Shown here: in pieces, positions 10,056-21,830 of the stretch | Layout: every line of letters starts with the position of its first letter | Numbering within the stretch: the stretch's first letter is position 1 | Position numbers and translations under genes: made by a program | The notes under the pieces: model-generated | The model's input: only the letters and a program-made list of their open reading frames with translations | Database searches by the model: none | What the model was told of the DNA's origin: nothing | Assembly: GCA_036346355.1 (NCBI GenBank) | Contig: CM070590.1 | Span: forward strand, 46,657,749-46,721,748 | Direction of reading: 5' to 3' | Source of the DNA: Rhipidocladum racemiflorum | Taxonomy: Eukaryota; Streptophyta; Magnoliopsida; Poales; Poaceae | DNA: 64,000 bases

Positions 10056-10430
10056 CTAGGCGAGCTGAGCGAGCTCGTCCGCCAAGTAGTTGTCGCGCTG
10101 GGGGATATGGGTATACCCCAGCCCATCGAAATGTCGCTCCATTTTTTTGACCTCCACCAAGTACTCGGTCATGACAGGATCAGAGCAGGAGAACTCCTTT
10201 CTAGCCTGGTTGATGACTAGCAAGGAGTCGCCCTTGACTTGTAGACGTCGGACTCCGATGGCCATGGCGGCGCGAAGTCCCGCCAGCAAGCCTTCGTACT
10301 CAGCAACGTTGTTGGTGGCCTTGAAGTCCAGGATGACCACGTACTTGATGAGGTCCCCGGTTGGGGAAACCAGGAGGACCCCAGCCCCCGCGCCCTCGTA
10401 CCTGAAGGAGCCATCGAAGTAGAGTGTCTA
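10056..10430 (-). pseudogene. Second (plant-type) RNase H of H pol
   Basis: An extra RNase H located between the standard RT-RNase H and integrase. The four acidic positions are visible: D in TLYFDGSF, E in NNVAEYEGLLAGL, D in VKGDSLLVIN and D in DNYLADELAQLA. A dual RNase H is a documented hallmark of Tat-lineage gypsy elements. A TAG stands where tryptophan normally precedes TLYFDGS (about 10429-10431), and another TAG closes the frame at 10053-10055. Confidence 0.85.
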
Positions 10431-10434
10431 GGGG

Positions 10435-11153
10435 GAGGGCGCGGGCATTTCTTCGACTTCAGGTTCGGCAGGAGTCCACTCGACAACGAACTCCGCCAGT
10501 CTTTGACTTTTGATCGCCGTGCGGGGGGCAAATTTAAGACCGAACTCCCCCAGCTCTACAGACCACTTGGCGATGCGGCCCTCGGCTTCGCGGTTGTGGA
10601 GAATCTTGCGCAGGGGATAGGCGAACACCACCGTGATCTCTCTTCCTTGGAAATAATGCCGCAGCTTCCTGGACGCCACCAGTACAGCATACACCATCTT
10701 CTGAGCCTACGGTTATCTTATCTCGGCGTCGTGCAGTACCTTGCTGACGTAGTAAACTGGCCGCTGGACCCCTTCACGCTCCGCCACCAGTGCCGCGCTC
10801 ACAACCGCTGGGCTGGCCGCTACGTACAGCAGTAGCGGCTCGCCCGGCTCAGGGGCGACCAGCACCGGAGGGGAGGAGAGGTATAGCTTCAGTTCTTCGA
10901 ATGCTTGCTGCGCTTCTGCAGTCCACTCGAAGAAGTTAGTCTTCTTCAGCAGCTTGAAGAAGGGGAGACTCTTTTCTCCCGGCCTGGCGATAAACCGGCC
11001 GAGAGAGGCCAGGCGACCAGCCAGGCACTGAACTTGCTTTAGCCTTGTGGGTGGTTGCATGAGCTCGATGGCCGTGATTTTTTTCAGGTTGACCTTGATC
11101 CCACGATGGGAAACAAGGAACCCGAGCAGCTTTTCGGATGACACACCAAACAC
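10435..11153 (-). pseudogene. RT C-terminus and first RNase H of H pol
   Basis: Reads through the RT thumb/connection region (CVFGVSSEKLLGFLVSHRGI) and the first RNase H (LLLYVAASPAVVSAAL, RPVYYVSKVLHDAE, MVYAVLVASRKLRHYFQG). The domain is interrupted by two close stops near 10700-10712, and another TAG precedes YCLKLNPEKC just upstream of 11153. In the first RNase H the usual catalytic aspartate appears replaced in LYVAASPA, another sign of decay. Confidence 0.83.
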
Positions 11154-11922
11154 ACATTTCTCAGGATTCAGCTTCAGACAATACTACCGGAGGTGGGAGA
11201 AAGTCTCTTCTAAATCTTCAATGAGCCCAGCAGACTTTTTGGTCTTCACTACCAGATCATCAACATACACTTCGAGATTTCTCCCAATCTGCGACTGGAA
11301 TACAGTATGCATGGCGCGCTGGTAGGTTGAGCCCGCATTCTTCAACCCAAAAGGCATGTGGACATAGCAGTATACACCTAGGGGGGGTCACAAAGGCGGT
11401 CTTCTCTTCATCTTCCTGCGCCATGCTGATCTAGTGGTAGCCGGAGTAGGCGTCTAGGAAGCATAAGACCTCGCACCCTGCGGTGGAATCGACGAACAAG
11501 GTCTATCCGCGGCAGGGGATAGGTATCCTTGGGGCAGGCTTTGTTGAGGTCGGTGAAGTCGACGCACATCCGCCACGTTCCGTTCGACTTCTTGACGAGC
11601 ACAGGGTTGGCCAGCCACTCGGGACAGGCGGCCTCCCGCACAATCTTCACCTGCAACAGCTTTTCTACCTCAACCCGAATGGCATCTTGCCGCTCTGGTG
11701 CCTGCCTCCAGACTTTCTGCCGGACCGGGTGCACTCCAGGGAGCGTCGCCAATCGGTGCTCGATCACCTCCCTAGGGACCCCGGTCATTTCTGATGGTTC
11801 CCAAGCGAACACATCCAGGTTAGACCGGAGGGAGGTGACGAGCGCGTCTTCCTATTTGGTGCTGAGGTTGGCACCAATCTTCACGACCTTCCCGGAGCCG
11901 TCCTCGCCCACGGGGACCACCT
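11154..11922 (-). pseudogene. RT catalytic part of H pol
   Basis: The N-terminal RT block is open from 11812 to 11408 (LVKKSNGTWRMCVDFTDLN, PKDTYPLPRIDLV), then the frame shifts. The palm motif is still readable on the minus strand as EVYVDDLVVK near 11260-11290, so the catalytic YVDD survives although the frame does not. The enzyme would copy element RNA into DNA. The frameshift plus nonsense codons make it inactive. Confidence 0.83.
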
Positions 11923-12987
11923 TCACCTCACCCGAGGAACGCGGGCCTTGACCGGGGGGAGCTCCGGGTAGTCTTCCTTGTCTCGAGCCATGCAGGTGGT
12001 GCCGGCCAGGTCCTGCACCTGCTTACTGAGGCGCAGGGCTTCCAGCCGATCCACCTTCACGGTAATCGGGCCCCCGGGCCCGGGGATCTTCATCATCATG
12101 TAGGCGTAATGCATGGCCGCCATGAACTTGACCAGAGCTGGCCGGCCAAGCAACGCATTGTAGGGGAGGTCGAAGTCCGCGATCTCGAAGTTAATTTTTT
12201 CTGTCCGGAAGTTCTCCACACTTCCGAACGTAACATGCAGTCGGACCTGACCCAGAGGTGTTAAACCCACTCCAGGGGCGACTCTGTAGAACAGAGGGGC
12301 TGGGCGCAGCTCCTCATAAGGGATCTGGAGCGCCTGGAACGCCCCTACAGACATGAAGTTGATGGAGCTCCCTCCATCGACAAGCACCCGCCCGAGTCTC
12401 GCATTCCGGACCGTGGGAGAAACCACGATCGGGAGATGGCCCGGGCCTGCGGTGCTCTCCGGGTGGTCGACCTGGCTGAAAGTGATCGGCTCCCCCAACC
12501 ATTTCAGCAACTTGCTCGCCCCGGGAGTTGGCACGGTGGCACACACCTCTCTCACCTCTCGCTTGTACTGCGAGTTCGAAGAGTAGGTGGTGGAGCCACC
12601 GTGGATGAAGGCCACCGTATGCTCCGCTTGCTGAAAGGCCAGCGAAGCGGGGTCCTTGTCCGCGTCATCGCGGTCATCTTCATGGCGCTTCTTAAGCCGC
12701 TGCTCCACCAGCTTGGACACGACTTGACAATCTGCCAAGTCATGTCCATTGGTCCTGTGGATGGGGCAGTAGGGTCTGCCTCCGTCGTCTTCTTGGCGGG
12801 GGGACCGGCGATCCCCGTGATCACCTCGCGGGCCCCGGCGATCACCCCTCTTGTCTCGGCGGTCGCGTTTCTGGGGCTTGTCCTCCGGTTCGGTGGCGAG
12901 GACCTCTCCGGCGCCGACCTCCTTGCGCTTCTTCTTCTTCTTGTGGCCGGAAGCTTTCGAGGTTTCCGCCTCGTCGTGACCGGACGG
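11923..12987 (-). pseudogene. Gag C-terminus and aspartic protease of H
   Basis: The right end holds the gag zinc-knuckle-like region YCPIHRTNGHDLADC, preceded by a lysine-rich stretch. The protease follows, with VLVDGGSSINFMS as the active-site strand and LPYNALLGRPAL as the later conserved block. DGGS in place of DTG/DSG is usual in Tat elements. The open frame ends at 11923 after a PRVR tail. Gag upstream of the zinc knuckle is missing because the element is cut at about 12987. Confidence 0.85.
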
Positions 12988-13652
12988 TGGCGGCTAGGGC
13001 AAAACATGCTCAAGGCAAGGGCGATCCTTGGGCACGCACCCGTGCATTAAATACCGGCCTCGACGTCCGGATTCGGTGCGGAAATCGTGGAACAGCCGCG
13101 GCAGCGGTGGATTCCGACCGCAACACGGAGAGGTGACGTGGACGCATCCTGGCCGTCCATGCACGCGTGATCAATGGCCGAGATCGCATGGGGTGAACGG
13201 GTTCGGCCCGATCACCACGTGGGCGACGTGGCTTGATGCTGGCCGTTGGATCTTGATCCAACGGTCACACGATTAGGGTTTTGTCGGGTCGAGTCGGACT
13301 CAGACTCGAGTCTGACTCAGGCTCGATCACTTGAACAGTACTAACCCACTCGGTATTTTTCAGCGATTTAATATGTGAAAATAATTCTAATAATTCAAAT
13401 AATTCAAGAAAAATAGCAAAATAATCAGAAAAATTCTAGTAAAATTCTGAAAAATACTTTGAGACATTTTGGACTCAAATAAAATATTTCCAATCAAAAT
13501 TTATTTGAAACTTTTATTTATTTAATTATTTCAAAAGGGAATAAATTCTAATTAATTCCAAATAAATCCAAATAAATTCCAGAGAATTCCAAAAATTCTC
13601 AAAGTGTAAAATTTCATTTAAATTCATGAAAAGCAAAAATTGGGGTGTTACA
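12988..13652 (-). mobile_element. 3' LTR remnant of Tekay-type element B
   Basis: Matches 50125-50790 almost base for base, starting at GGCGGCTAGGGCAAAA and ending GGGGTGTTACA at 13652. On the minus strand this is only the first ~665 bp of a ~3.6 kb LTR, about the U3 part. It contains a GATC palindrome (13241-13262). The missing 3 kb were lost at the junction with H. Confidence 0.88.
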
Positions 13653-13668
13653 AACCTCCCCCCTTAAC
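13653..13668 (-). other. Polypurine tract of element B
   Basis: On the minus strand GTTAAGGGGGGAGGTT runs directly into TGTAACACCCC, the 3' LTR start. The same tract occurs at 50791-50806 and 54467-54483, which ties the three LTRs to one family. Confidence 0.9.
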
Positions 13669-13692
13669 AGAATCTCGTCCCCGAGATTCAGG

Positions 13693-14243
13693 CTAACTAC
13701 GGAATAGGTTCGAAAATTCTTTCTTCAAATCCTCCTCGCGCTCCCAAGTCGCTTTGCTCTCTGCATGGTTTCTCCACTGGACTCTGCAGAAACGGGTTGA
13801 TTTATTTCTCGTCTCTCGATCCATGGTGTCCAGAACCTTCACAGGGTGCTCCTTGTAGGTTAGATCCTCCTGCAGTTCTTTTGATTCTAACGGTGTCTGC
13901 TCATCTGGTACTCGAGGGCACTTCTTCAGTTGTGACACATGGAACACATCATGCACACCTGCCAACGACTGCAGTAACTCCAACTGGTAAGCAACTTCGC
14001 CTCTGCGGCTCAGAATCTTAAACGGCCCAACATAACGTGGCGCGAGTTTCCCTTTGGTGTGGATACTTTTAACTCCCTTGAGGGGTGTAACCCTAAGGTA
14101 CACGAAATCCTCTGGTTCAAAGCTCAAGTCTCGACGACGGTTATCCGTGTAACTTTTCTGTCTTGACTGAGTTATCTTCAGTCTTTCCCGGATCATGGCA
14201 ATCTGCTCTTCGGCTTCTTGAAGAATGTCCGGCCCAAAGACAC
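13693..14243 (-). pseudogene. Integrase C-terminus and chromodomain of B
   Basis: The last ~180 codons of B's pol, ending just before the PPT. It reads FGPDILQEAEEQIAMIRERL, then QKSYTDNRRRDLSFEPEDFV and LAPRYVGPFKIL. It closes with a chromodomain: VLDTMDRETRNKST, FCRVQWRNHA and TWEREEDLKKEF. Chromodomains tether integration to particular chromatin marks. The pattern is that of Tekay/Del chromoviruses. The segment itself is open. It is separated from the rest of integrase by copia D, inserted at 14243/14244, and resumes at 25344. Confidence 0.9.
14239..14243. repeat. Target-site duplication of D, left copy
   Basis: acacg here and again at 25339-25343, directly flanking copia D. The perfect 5-bp match proves D inserted into B as one unit. 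Confidence 0.95.
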
Positions 14244-15848
14244 GTGAAGGACCATGTGGAGGTCCATCCATTTTTGTGATGAGTATTTGACTTTATTTGA
14301 GCAAGGTGTGCTCAGGCTTGAGTTTGATTTGACTCGGTATTGCATGTTTCAATTAATGATAATTGTGGACTAACATGCAGGAAGAAAAGGTATGTGCATT
14401 GTGGTATGTGCAAATGGTTTGTTCCTTGTGGTACGAGTTCTTGAGGCAGCTATGGTCATGGTGAAATCTGCAGGACTAGGTTGGGAGAACCGAGGTCGGA
14501 GCGGTCGAGGATGCCGACGAGATGGTTGGGCTCAAACCGGGTTCACTTGGATCGTCTGAAGGAAATGGACTTGAGGTGGCTCAAGGTTTCCGGTTGGGTT
14601 GGAGGCTCGAAGAGGAGAAATGGCCCGGTCAAGTCCGGCGGATGAAGGCCGTTGCATCGGGTTGATCGCGTTTTGTTTAAAACCCATGTATGGCCAATGT
14701 GGCCCATGTAAAGCCCATGTGTGGGTTGAAATGAGAGGGTTAATCCTAGCCCTTGGTGGAGTGCCCTAGGGTTTGGGACTCATCCAAGGGTGGTAGGTGG
14801 CCCTAGAGTAGTATAAATAGAGGGAGGTGTCCTCCTCACTTGAAGGTTTGAGTTGCTCCTTTGAGCTTTGCCCACATGAAGTGAGGCTTTGTAAACCTTC
14901 CAACCAGAAAATACAAAGATTTTCTTTATTTTTTTGTGAATTTAAATTCCGCATTTACATTATGTCTTTACTTTACGCAATTTAAATTCAGCATTTACTT
15001 TCCCGCATGTAAATTCTCAATTTACTTTCTCGCATAATTGGATTTGCTCCTCTCCTTCTAAATGCTGTTGATCAAGGAGGTCTTGAGGGTGCTCATTTGG
15101 TTTTACATCTTTCTTGCACCCTAGGATAGACTAGAGATCAAGTTTCTATCAAGATTGCAAATCTGTCCTGAACTTGTTCTTCGCGCAGCAGTCAGTCTTT
15201 GATTTTTAGAAAAATATAGAAAAATCTTTCTTGATTGATTCTTGTTGGAGAAGGTGCTTGACTCATATACCAATCTGTGGAAAAATTTTGGAGTCCACTG
15301 GATGCACCATTTGGGAGCTGTGAGGTGAAAACCGAGCCCCAAATTTCCTGATTGAAAATCCTGACTGTTCGTAGTTCTTGATTTTTCCTGTTTTTTGTAG
15401 AAGGTTTTTGGTGGTGATTTTTGGTGGAGTGCTTCACGACTCAACAGCTCACAGGCTGAAAAATTCCCAAATTTTTTGGAGCAACAGAAGTCCACCATCC
15501 ACCTGCTCTAATTGAGGACAATTCCTGAAAATCTGCTTTTGCTTTTCTAAAAAGAGGCTTTTGTGTTTGGCTTGATCTCTTTTAGAAAAGAAGTATTTGA
15601 ATTGATTCCTCCTTGCTTTGGACACTTGACAACCAGAATTTGTGATTTAAAATATCCCTCACATGATTCATGGTTCCTATCCATGTAAGCTAGGGATACA
15701 CATAGTTGTCAAGTCGTTCCGATTTTTATGGTTTCGCGCGATTTTAAGGAGCATCGGTTTTCTTTATGGGGATTGTTTGGAGTACGCGTTGAGTAGGGAT
15801 ATTTTTATTTGGGATCATTCACCCTCTGATCGCCATCTCGGTCTTTCA
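14244..15848 (+). mobile_element. 5' LTR of copia D
   Basis: 1605 bp from TGAAGGACCATGTGGAGG to CTCGGTCTTTCA. TATA box at 14812-14819. It pairs with 23730-25338; by eye the two LTRs differ mainly by one- or two-base indels plus some substitutions. Confidence 0.93.
14812..14819 (+). promoter_or_regulatory. TATA box of D 5' LTR
   Basis: TATAAATA, also present at 24301-24308 in the 3' LTR. It lies about 570 bp into the LTR, separating U3 from R. Confidence 0.65.
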
Positions 15849-15850
15849 AT

Positions 15851-15863
15851 TGGTATCGAGCGG
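15851..15863 (+). other. Primer-binding site of D
   Basis: TTGGTATCGAGCG lies two bases after the LTR end. It is the initiator-methionine PBS with one substitution (TATCAGAGC changed to TATCGAGC). Confidence 0.8.
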
Positions 15864-15901
15864 TTTTGCTCTTTCATAGATCTTGACCGGTCTCAAGAGC
15901 C

Positions 15902-16620
15902 ATGGCGACGGACAAGTACTCAACTAAGCCTCCAATTTTGCTGGAGTTGATTATCCGCTCTGGAAAGTTCGGATGGAGACATACATCACTGCCTGGGCTT
16001 TTCTTTATGGCAGAAGGTGAAGCACCCGTGATGAGGTTCCGGCCGATGAGAACGCGTCAACGCCGCAAACATGGTCGACGTTGAGGCAAACGCTAAGGCC
16101 AAGAACCTCCTCATACGGGGACTTAGCCGCATGAGTATGATCGCGTCTCTCACCTACGATCGGCTCACGAGATCTGGGTGACCCTCAATGCTTACCATGA
16201 GGGCACCACTCGATCAAGTCCGTGAGACAGGATCAATTTAGCGTGACTACAACAAGTTTGAGCAAAGACGGGTGAGAGCCTTGATGAGTGCTTTGCTTTC
16301 GCTTTGCAAAGATTCTCAAAGCAATCTTCGGTCGATGGGTTGTTCATACACTGATTCGAGAATGCTGAGGCATTTTCTTCGAGCACTCGATCTAAGGATT
16401 TGGGAGATGAAGGTAACCACCATCACGGACCATACGGACTTGTCGACCTTGACTCTTGACGGGTTGTATTCCCGCCTCAAGACTCATGAGCTCGACATCG
16501 TAAACTCGCCGAGACGAAGTCCCAAACGATGGCATTGGTTACACATCCCACTGGGTCTTCCTCTTCGGACCCCCTCTTGACTTCTCTTCGTTTTCTCCCC
16601 GCTCTCTTGCGGCGTAAGCG
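15902..16620 (+). pseudogene. gag N-terminal remnant of D
   Basis: Starts MATDKYSTKPP, the same opening as F's gag (MDRYSTKPC), then loses frame repeatedly. Fragments equivalent to F's gag are recognisable on shifting frames, such as LRIWEMKVTTITD and LYSRLKTHELDIV. Gag packages the RNA in the virus-like particle. No product is possible here. Confidence 0.75.
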
Positions 16621-18040
16621 ATGACGTGCGGAACACTTCAAGACAGGCTTGCTCTTGTCGCCGAAAATTTCGAGGTACCGAACATTTACAAAAGGGTGAG
16701 AGATAGAAAGAAGTGGCAAGTTCATTTGCTTTTGAGTGTGGTGGCCCCAACCACATTCGGGCAACCGCCCCAAGGCGAGAAGGGCAATTATGAACAAGCA
16801 GTGCGGGTAAGAACGACTACATCAACAAGAACCAGCAATTAAGAAGCCTCCACTCACGGCCGGCGCAAGAGAAGAAACACCGCAAGTTCGCCAAGGGCAA
16901 GCTCTTTCACGCGTCCTCTGCCGCGCCGACGACCTTGACCTCTCCGACACGGAGACATGGAGCGAGGACGAGGATGAACCGCAAGAGAAGGTGAAGGCGG
17001 CGATGACTTCTCAGGCATGTGCTTCATGGCCTCCAATGCCATGGAAGTACCTGACACCGATTGTCAGACAAATGACACGGAGGAGTACCTTCTTATGACC
17101 AGCTCCATGATGCTTTTATCAAACTAGGAAAATTTCATTCCAAGTCTAGAGCTAAGTGTGTTGATCTAGAGAAGGAAGTAGGTACCTTATCTCGGAGTTA
17201 GCTTCACTTAGATCTTGTTCCTCCCGAGACTCGATAAATTCCTTTGTGTGATGCTTTGCTTGTGGAGTTGGAGAATCTAAGGACTCTACATGATAGTGTG
17301 CTTTACGATCTTGAGTCACTTAGGTCGAAGGATGCTAGCATGTCCGTGGCTTCTATTCTCAGTGATGCTAGTTCTCTTCACACTCACACAAATGCTTCAT
17401 GTGCTAATTGCCCTAAGCTTCTCATTGAAATTGATGCCATGAGTTGTCACCTTAGGAAGCTATCTGCTAGAAATGATGAACTTGAAAAGCATGCTTCTAA
17501 GGACCCAATCAGCTCATGTGAGGGCTGTATGCAACTAAAAATGCTTATGATGACTTGGTGCTTGAAAACTCAAAATATGCTAAGGATCTACTAGCTAAGT
17601 CACAAAATGGTTTGCATCTTTGTGTGTTAGTAGCAGAGGACATGAATCAAATTCATGTAGAGCTTAGGAAGAAGCTCAAAGCCAGGTGGGTAGGATTAGA
17701 GACTCTCCATGTGTTTCTTAAGTAGTCCCTCAAGATTGAGGCTGCTCTTTATAGGGAGAGATTTGATCGCTTTAGTTCCGGCTTCTTCTCCATCCGGCTC
17801 TTCCCCTGCTACTCCTTCCCTTGCTCTTCTTGTGCCTCACTTTTTCGAGAGTGTCGATACCTTATGAGCACTCTCGAGAAGTTTGTTGGAGGTAAGAAGA
17901 AGCTCAATCTTATCCTAGATCAGTCCAAGATTAGCAGATTCAATCAAGGTCTAGGGTTTGATGCCTTGGAGCATACGCATCCGCCATTCCTTGTTGTCGT
18001 GCCTCCAAGCGGATGAGATAGTGCGGCTCCACAAGTGAGC
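16621..18040 (+). pseudogene. gag extension / coiled-coil remnant of D
   Basis: The best-preserved frame is 17244-17594: LRTLHDSVLYDLESLRSKD, CANCPKLLIEIDAM, LSARNDELEKHASKD and CEGCMQLK. The cysteine pairs and heptad-like leucines match the gag extension of F (31081-31473). A later fragment reads GGKKKLNLILDQSKI near 17890, also as in F. The rest is out of frame. Confidence 0.7.
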
Positions 18041-19870
18041 ACCACTTGTGTTTAGATCAGCAGGGATTGTCTTGGGGACGTCTGACGAGAAGGGTGCTTC
18101 TCATGCTACTTCACCCCCCAAGGAAGTATACATGCACCTTCATCGGAAGGATGGACATATAGCTGATTTACCGCTCAGCGTCAAGATTTCGGCGTGGCGT
18201 GTCCATGCTCTTAGGGGTATTCAGGTCATCCCCAGGACTACGAGTGCGCCCTAAGGCACACACGGCTTTTTAGACAGATAAACAAGCTAGAGAGTCTCTG
18301 CTTTTGGGCAGCGCATGGGGCTTGGTTTTCGTGCTTCTACTTTCGCCCGTGAGGCCCCGATCCCGGTCAGTCTTTCGCCGTCCCTCTTGATATTCCTCGT
18401 TTTCCCATCGAGGTAGATATCAGCGGCGTGAGTTTGCTTTCCCGGCCGGGTCGGCAGAAAGATCGGATGGTCCGGCCTTTGCACCTCGGCGGACCAACGG
18501 CCAGGCTTCCTGCACGCCCCTCGAGCAGAGTCTGATTTTGTGAGAGCCGAGTCACGGAGAGGTGCCGATTGCATTCTACCTGCTGACTGTTTATCGTCTT
18601 GCCGATTGACTCAAAGATTGGGTTCCTAGATCGCATCGATCTATCCCGGCATCTGAGACATCCGCTTTCACTCTCTTTGATTCAGGTCCGTAGGGACAGG
18701 GAAGGAGGAGGTTTGGATCGAGACTCGTTCTCGCCACATGACCGAGACTCGTTGGTTTTCTTCCTCGACCGAGATCCGGTGATGAGGTAATCACCTTGGG
18801 GATCTTTGTCGTCGGGTAGAGTCATTGCTAAAGGTACCGTCTGCATTAACGATCATTTCATTCTTATGACGTTGCCTTAGTCGATGGCTGCATTTCAACT
18901 TGCTGTCTCTCGGCTTCTTGATGACGATTTCGAGGTCAATTTAAGAGGAGCTCTTGTAGGATCCTCGATTCTTCCGGGGAGTTTGTTTGCGGGATTTCTT
19001 CGTTTCGGGAGAGTCTTTCGTGCTGATTTTTCTTTTTCCTCTAGAGACTCTCTCCATTGCCTTATTGCTTCGAGTCCCGTGATCTCTCCTTTTGGCATGG
19101 AGACTTGGTCACATTGGCTTTGATCATTTGACTCGAGTTAGCGGCCATGATCTCATTCGTGGCCTGCCTAAACTCAAGATGGTCAAAGATGTTGTATGTT
19201 CTCCTTGCCGACATGGCAAGATGGTTGCTGCCTCCATCCTCCGATCACCCGAAAGTGATGACTGATGCACCGTGACAGCCGGTACTACACATGGACACCT
19301 TTGTTGGTCCATTTCCGAGTCAAAGCAGGGTGGGAAGTGGTATATTCTTGTCATTGTCGATGATTTTTCGAGGTACTCTTGGGTGTTTTTCATGGCCTCG
19401 AAGGATGAGTGTTTTTCACACTTCAGGGGTTTGGTCCGTAGGTTGTCCTGCTTGAGCTCCCGGTGCCTTACGAGCGATCCGCGTTGAAGGACAATGGCAC
19501 TGAGTTCAAGAACTCCTACTTTAGCAGCTGGAGGAGTTAGCTTAGAGCATCAGTTCTCCTCCATACGTCCTCAGCAAAATGGCGTAGTGGAAAGGAAGAA
19601 TAGGACCCTGGTTGAGATGGCCAGACGATGCTAGATGAGTACAATACTCCTAGGAAGTTTTGGGCTGAGGTCGTGAGCTACGTGCATGCCATGTTGCCAT
19701 GAGAGTTTTTCTTAGGGCACACTTGCATTGCACTTCTTATGAGTTGAGATATGGGCGAAAAAGCCTAGTGTATCTCATTTTAGTGTTTTTGGTTGCAAGT
19801 GCTTCTTCTTGAAGTCTGGAACCTAGATAAGTCTGAGTCACGTTCAATGATGGGATCTTTACAGGTTACT
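18041..19870 (+). pseudogene. Protease-integrase remnant of D
   Basis: Fragments on changing frames: SGRVIAKGTVCIND near 18815, LAVSRLLDDDFEVN at 18902, DHLTRVSGHDLIRGLPKLKM at 19125-19185 and VCSPCRHGKMVAAS shortly after. These are the copia protease C-terminus and the integrase zinc-finger region. The segment with ILVIVDDFSRYSWVFFMASK (19340-19405) is the integrase core. No continuous domain remains. Confidence 0.75.
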
Positions 19871-21120
19871 CGACTTCGCGTAGCTATAGGATTTGGGTCA
19901 GAGATTTGGGTAGGATCATAGAGACTGCTGAGGTGACTTTTGATGAGGCTAGCCCGGTGCTTAGACCAGACATTTCGAGGCTCTTCTCCTCTTTCCGCGC
20001 TATCTTCTCGTGAGGAAGTTGATGACGGAGATGAAAGCGCCTTGCCTCGATCCAAATCACCATTCCTGCTCCCGAGGTGCCTCCCATTTCCATATCTCGC
20101 ACCTCGGGAGATCGGCCTTACCTCAGACTCTTCAGCAGCTAGTGGCTCTGTTCCTACTTCTCCCACGCGAGGAGTAGGAGGTCATCGCTTACTGGACCTC
20201 CCGCCACATTCGAGCTCATCCACGACCTGATCATTGGAGATCTCGCTTTGGCGAGTCACTCGCCTAAGTCGTTTGTCCACTTTCGCCTTCACTCTGCTTG
20301 TTGTTGACTCTTTTGAGCCGAAGGATGTTTCTCAAGAATTATCTGATTAATCTTGGATTAATGCTATGCATGAGGAACTTGAAAACTTCGAGAGGAACAG
20401 TTTGGAAGCTTGTCGAGCCCCTTCCGATCCACAATATCATTGGGACCAAATGGGTGTTCAAAACAAGCAGTGAGGATGGGGTTGTAGTTCGAAACAAGGC
20501 TAGGTTAGTCGTGCTCAGGGGTTTCTCTCTCAGGTCGAGGGTCTCGACTTGAGGAGACTTTGCCTCGTAGCTAGACTCAGGCCATCCGATCCTCGCCGCA
20601 TTCGCTGGCATCCAAGTGGCTTCAGCTTTTTCAAATGGATGTCAAGAGTGCATTCCTCAATGGCTTCATTGAAGAAGAGGTGTATGTCAGACAACCTCCA
20701 GATTTGAGAACCCCAAGTACCCACACAATGTCTTCAATCTTTCCAAAGATTTTTATGGACTTACGCAAGCTCCACGTGCTGGGTATGAGTGTCTTAAGTC
20801 CTACCTCTTGAGTCAGGGTTTTCTTATGGGTCAAGTGGACAAGACTCTGTTAGTCGGACATTCGATTCGGATTTTCTCTAGTCCAAATCTATATCGCGAC
20901 ATCATTTTCGGTGGTTCCTTCGCATTCGCTCGTTACTCGCCTCGGATGTGATGAGTACCGAGTTCGAGATGAGCATGATGGGCGAGTTGAGCTACTTCCT
21001 TGGCTTCCGGTTAAGCGGACTCGAGGGTACATTCTTGCATCAAGGCAAGCACACTCAGACCTCCCAAGCGCTTTGACATGTCCGATGGAAAGCCAGATTA
21101 TGACTCCTATGGCCACCTAA
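19871..21120 (+). pseudogene. Reverse transcriptase remnant of D
   Basis: Recognisable blocks are GTKWVFKTSSEDGVVVRNKA (20428-20490) and FEMSMMGELSYFLGF (20960-21010, in another frame). The palm motif near 20888-20910, where YVDDIIFGG is expected, is broken by a base loss so that the second aspartate region is out of frame. Inactive. Confidence 0.8.
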
Positions 21121-21830
21121 CGCTGTCCTCGAGCAGCGAGGATGGTGAGCGATCGTCGAAGGAGTTCCGGAGCATGATCGGCTCCCTCTTGTATCTCACT
21201 GCCTCGAGACCTGACATACATTTCTCTGTATGTCTTTGTGCTCGGTTTCAGGCTTCTCCCCGCATCTCTCACCGTCAGGCGGTGAAGCGCATCTTCAGGT
21301 ACCTTCGAGCTACCATTGACTATGGTATCTGGTACTCTTCTTCCTCCTGTCTATCTCTCGAGCCTTCTCCGATGCAGACTTACAGTAGGATAGATAGGAA
21401 GAGCATACGGCACTTGCCAATTCATTGGCACTTCTCTTGTCTCTGGTCGTCTAGAAGGCAGTCCGGTGTTGCCTGATCCAACACCGCCGAGGCCGAGTAT
21501 GTTGACCCGATTCTTTGTGAGCTGTGTTCTCTGGATGAGATCGACCTTGGCGGGACTTTGGGTTAGTAGCAGATTGTGTTCCACTTTTACTGTGATAATA
21601 CGTCTGCCATTCACATTGCTAAGAACCAGTGCAACACTCTCGGACCAAGCACATTGACATTCGGCTATCACTTCCTTAGAGACCATGTGGAGAAGGGTGA
21701 CATAGTGCTCCAGTTTGTGGAGAGTGACCACCAGTTGGTCGACATTTTCACCAAGCCTTGGATAGCTCCAGGTTTGTTTCCTGAGAGGAGAGCTTGGGAT
21801 TATGAGCCCATATGGCATATCTTGAGGGAG
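21121..21830 (+). pseudogene. RNase H remnant of D
   Basis: Reads KEFRSMIGSLLYLTASRPDI, FSVCLCARFQASPRISHRQA and RIFRYLRATIDYGIWYSSSS. After a shift comes FHFYCDNTSAIHIAKNQCNT, then YHFLRDHVEKGDIVLQFVES. The order and motifs are those of the copia RNase H end of pol. Confidence 0.82.

Larger units (their letters stand above)
4089..12987 (-). mobile_element. Tat-type gypsy element H, 5'-truncated
   Basis: Minus-strand element. In plus coordinates it runs 3' LTR, PPT, antisense gene, integrase, second RNase H, RNase H/RT, protease, gag C-terminus, then stops abruptly in gag where a Tekay LTR fragment begins. Two features place it in the Tat lineage (Grande, RIRE2 and relatives): an extra plant-type RNase H after the usual one, and a DGGS protease. 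The 5' LTR, PBS and gag N-terminus are absent. Many in-frame stops show it is dead. Confidence 0.88.

Noticed and set aside
12436..13050. A 204-codon plus-strand ORF with hydrophobic stretches
   Set aside because: It is antisense to the gag/protease of H, crosses the H-B junction and has no conserved motif.
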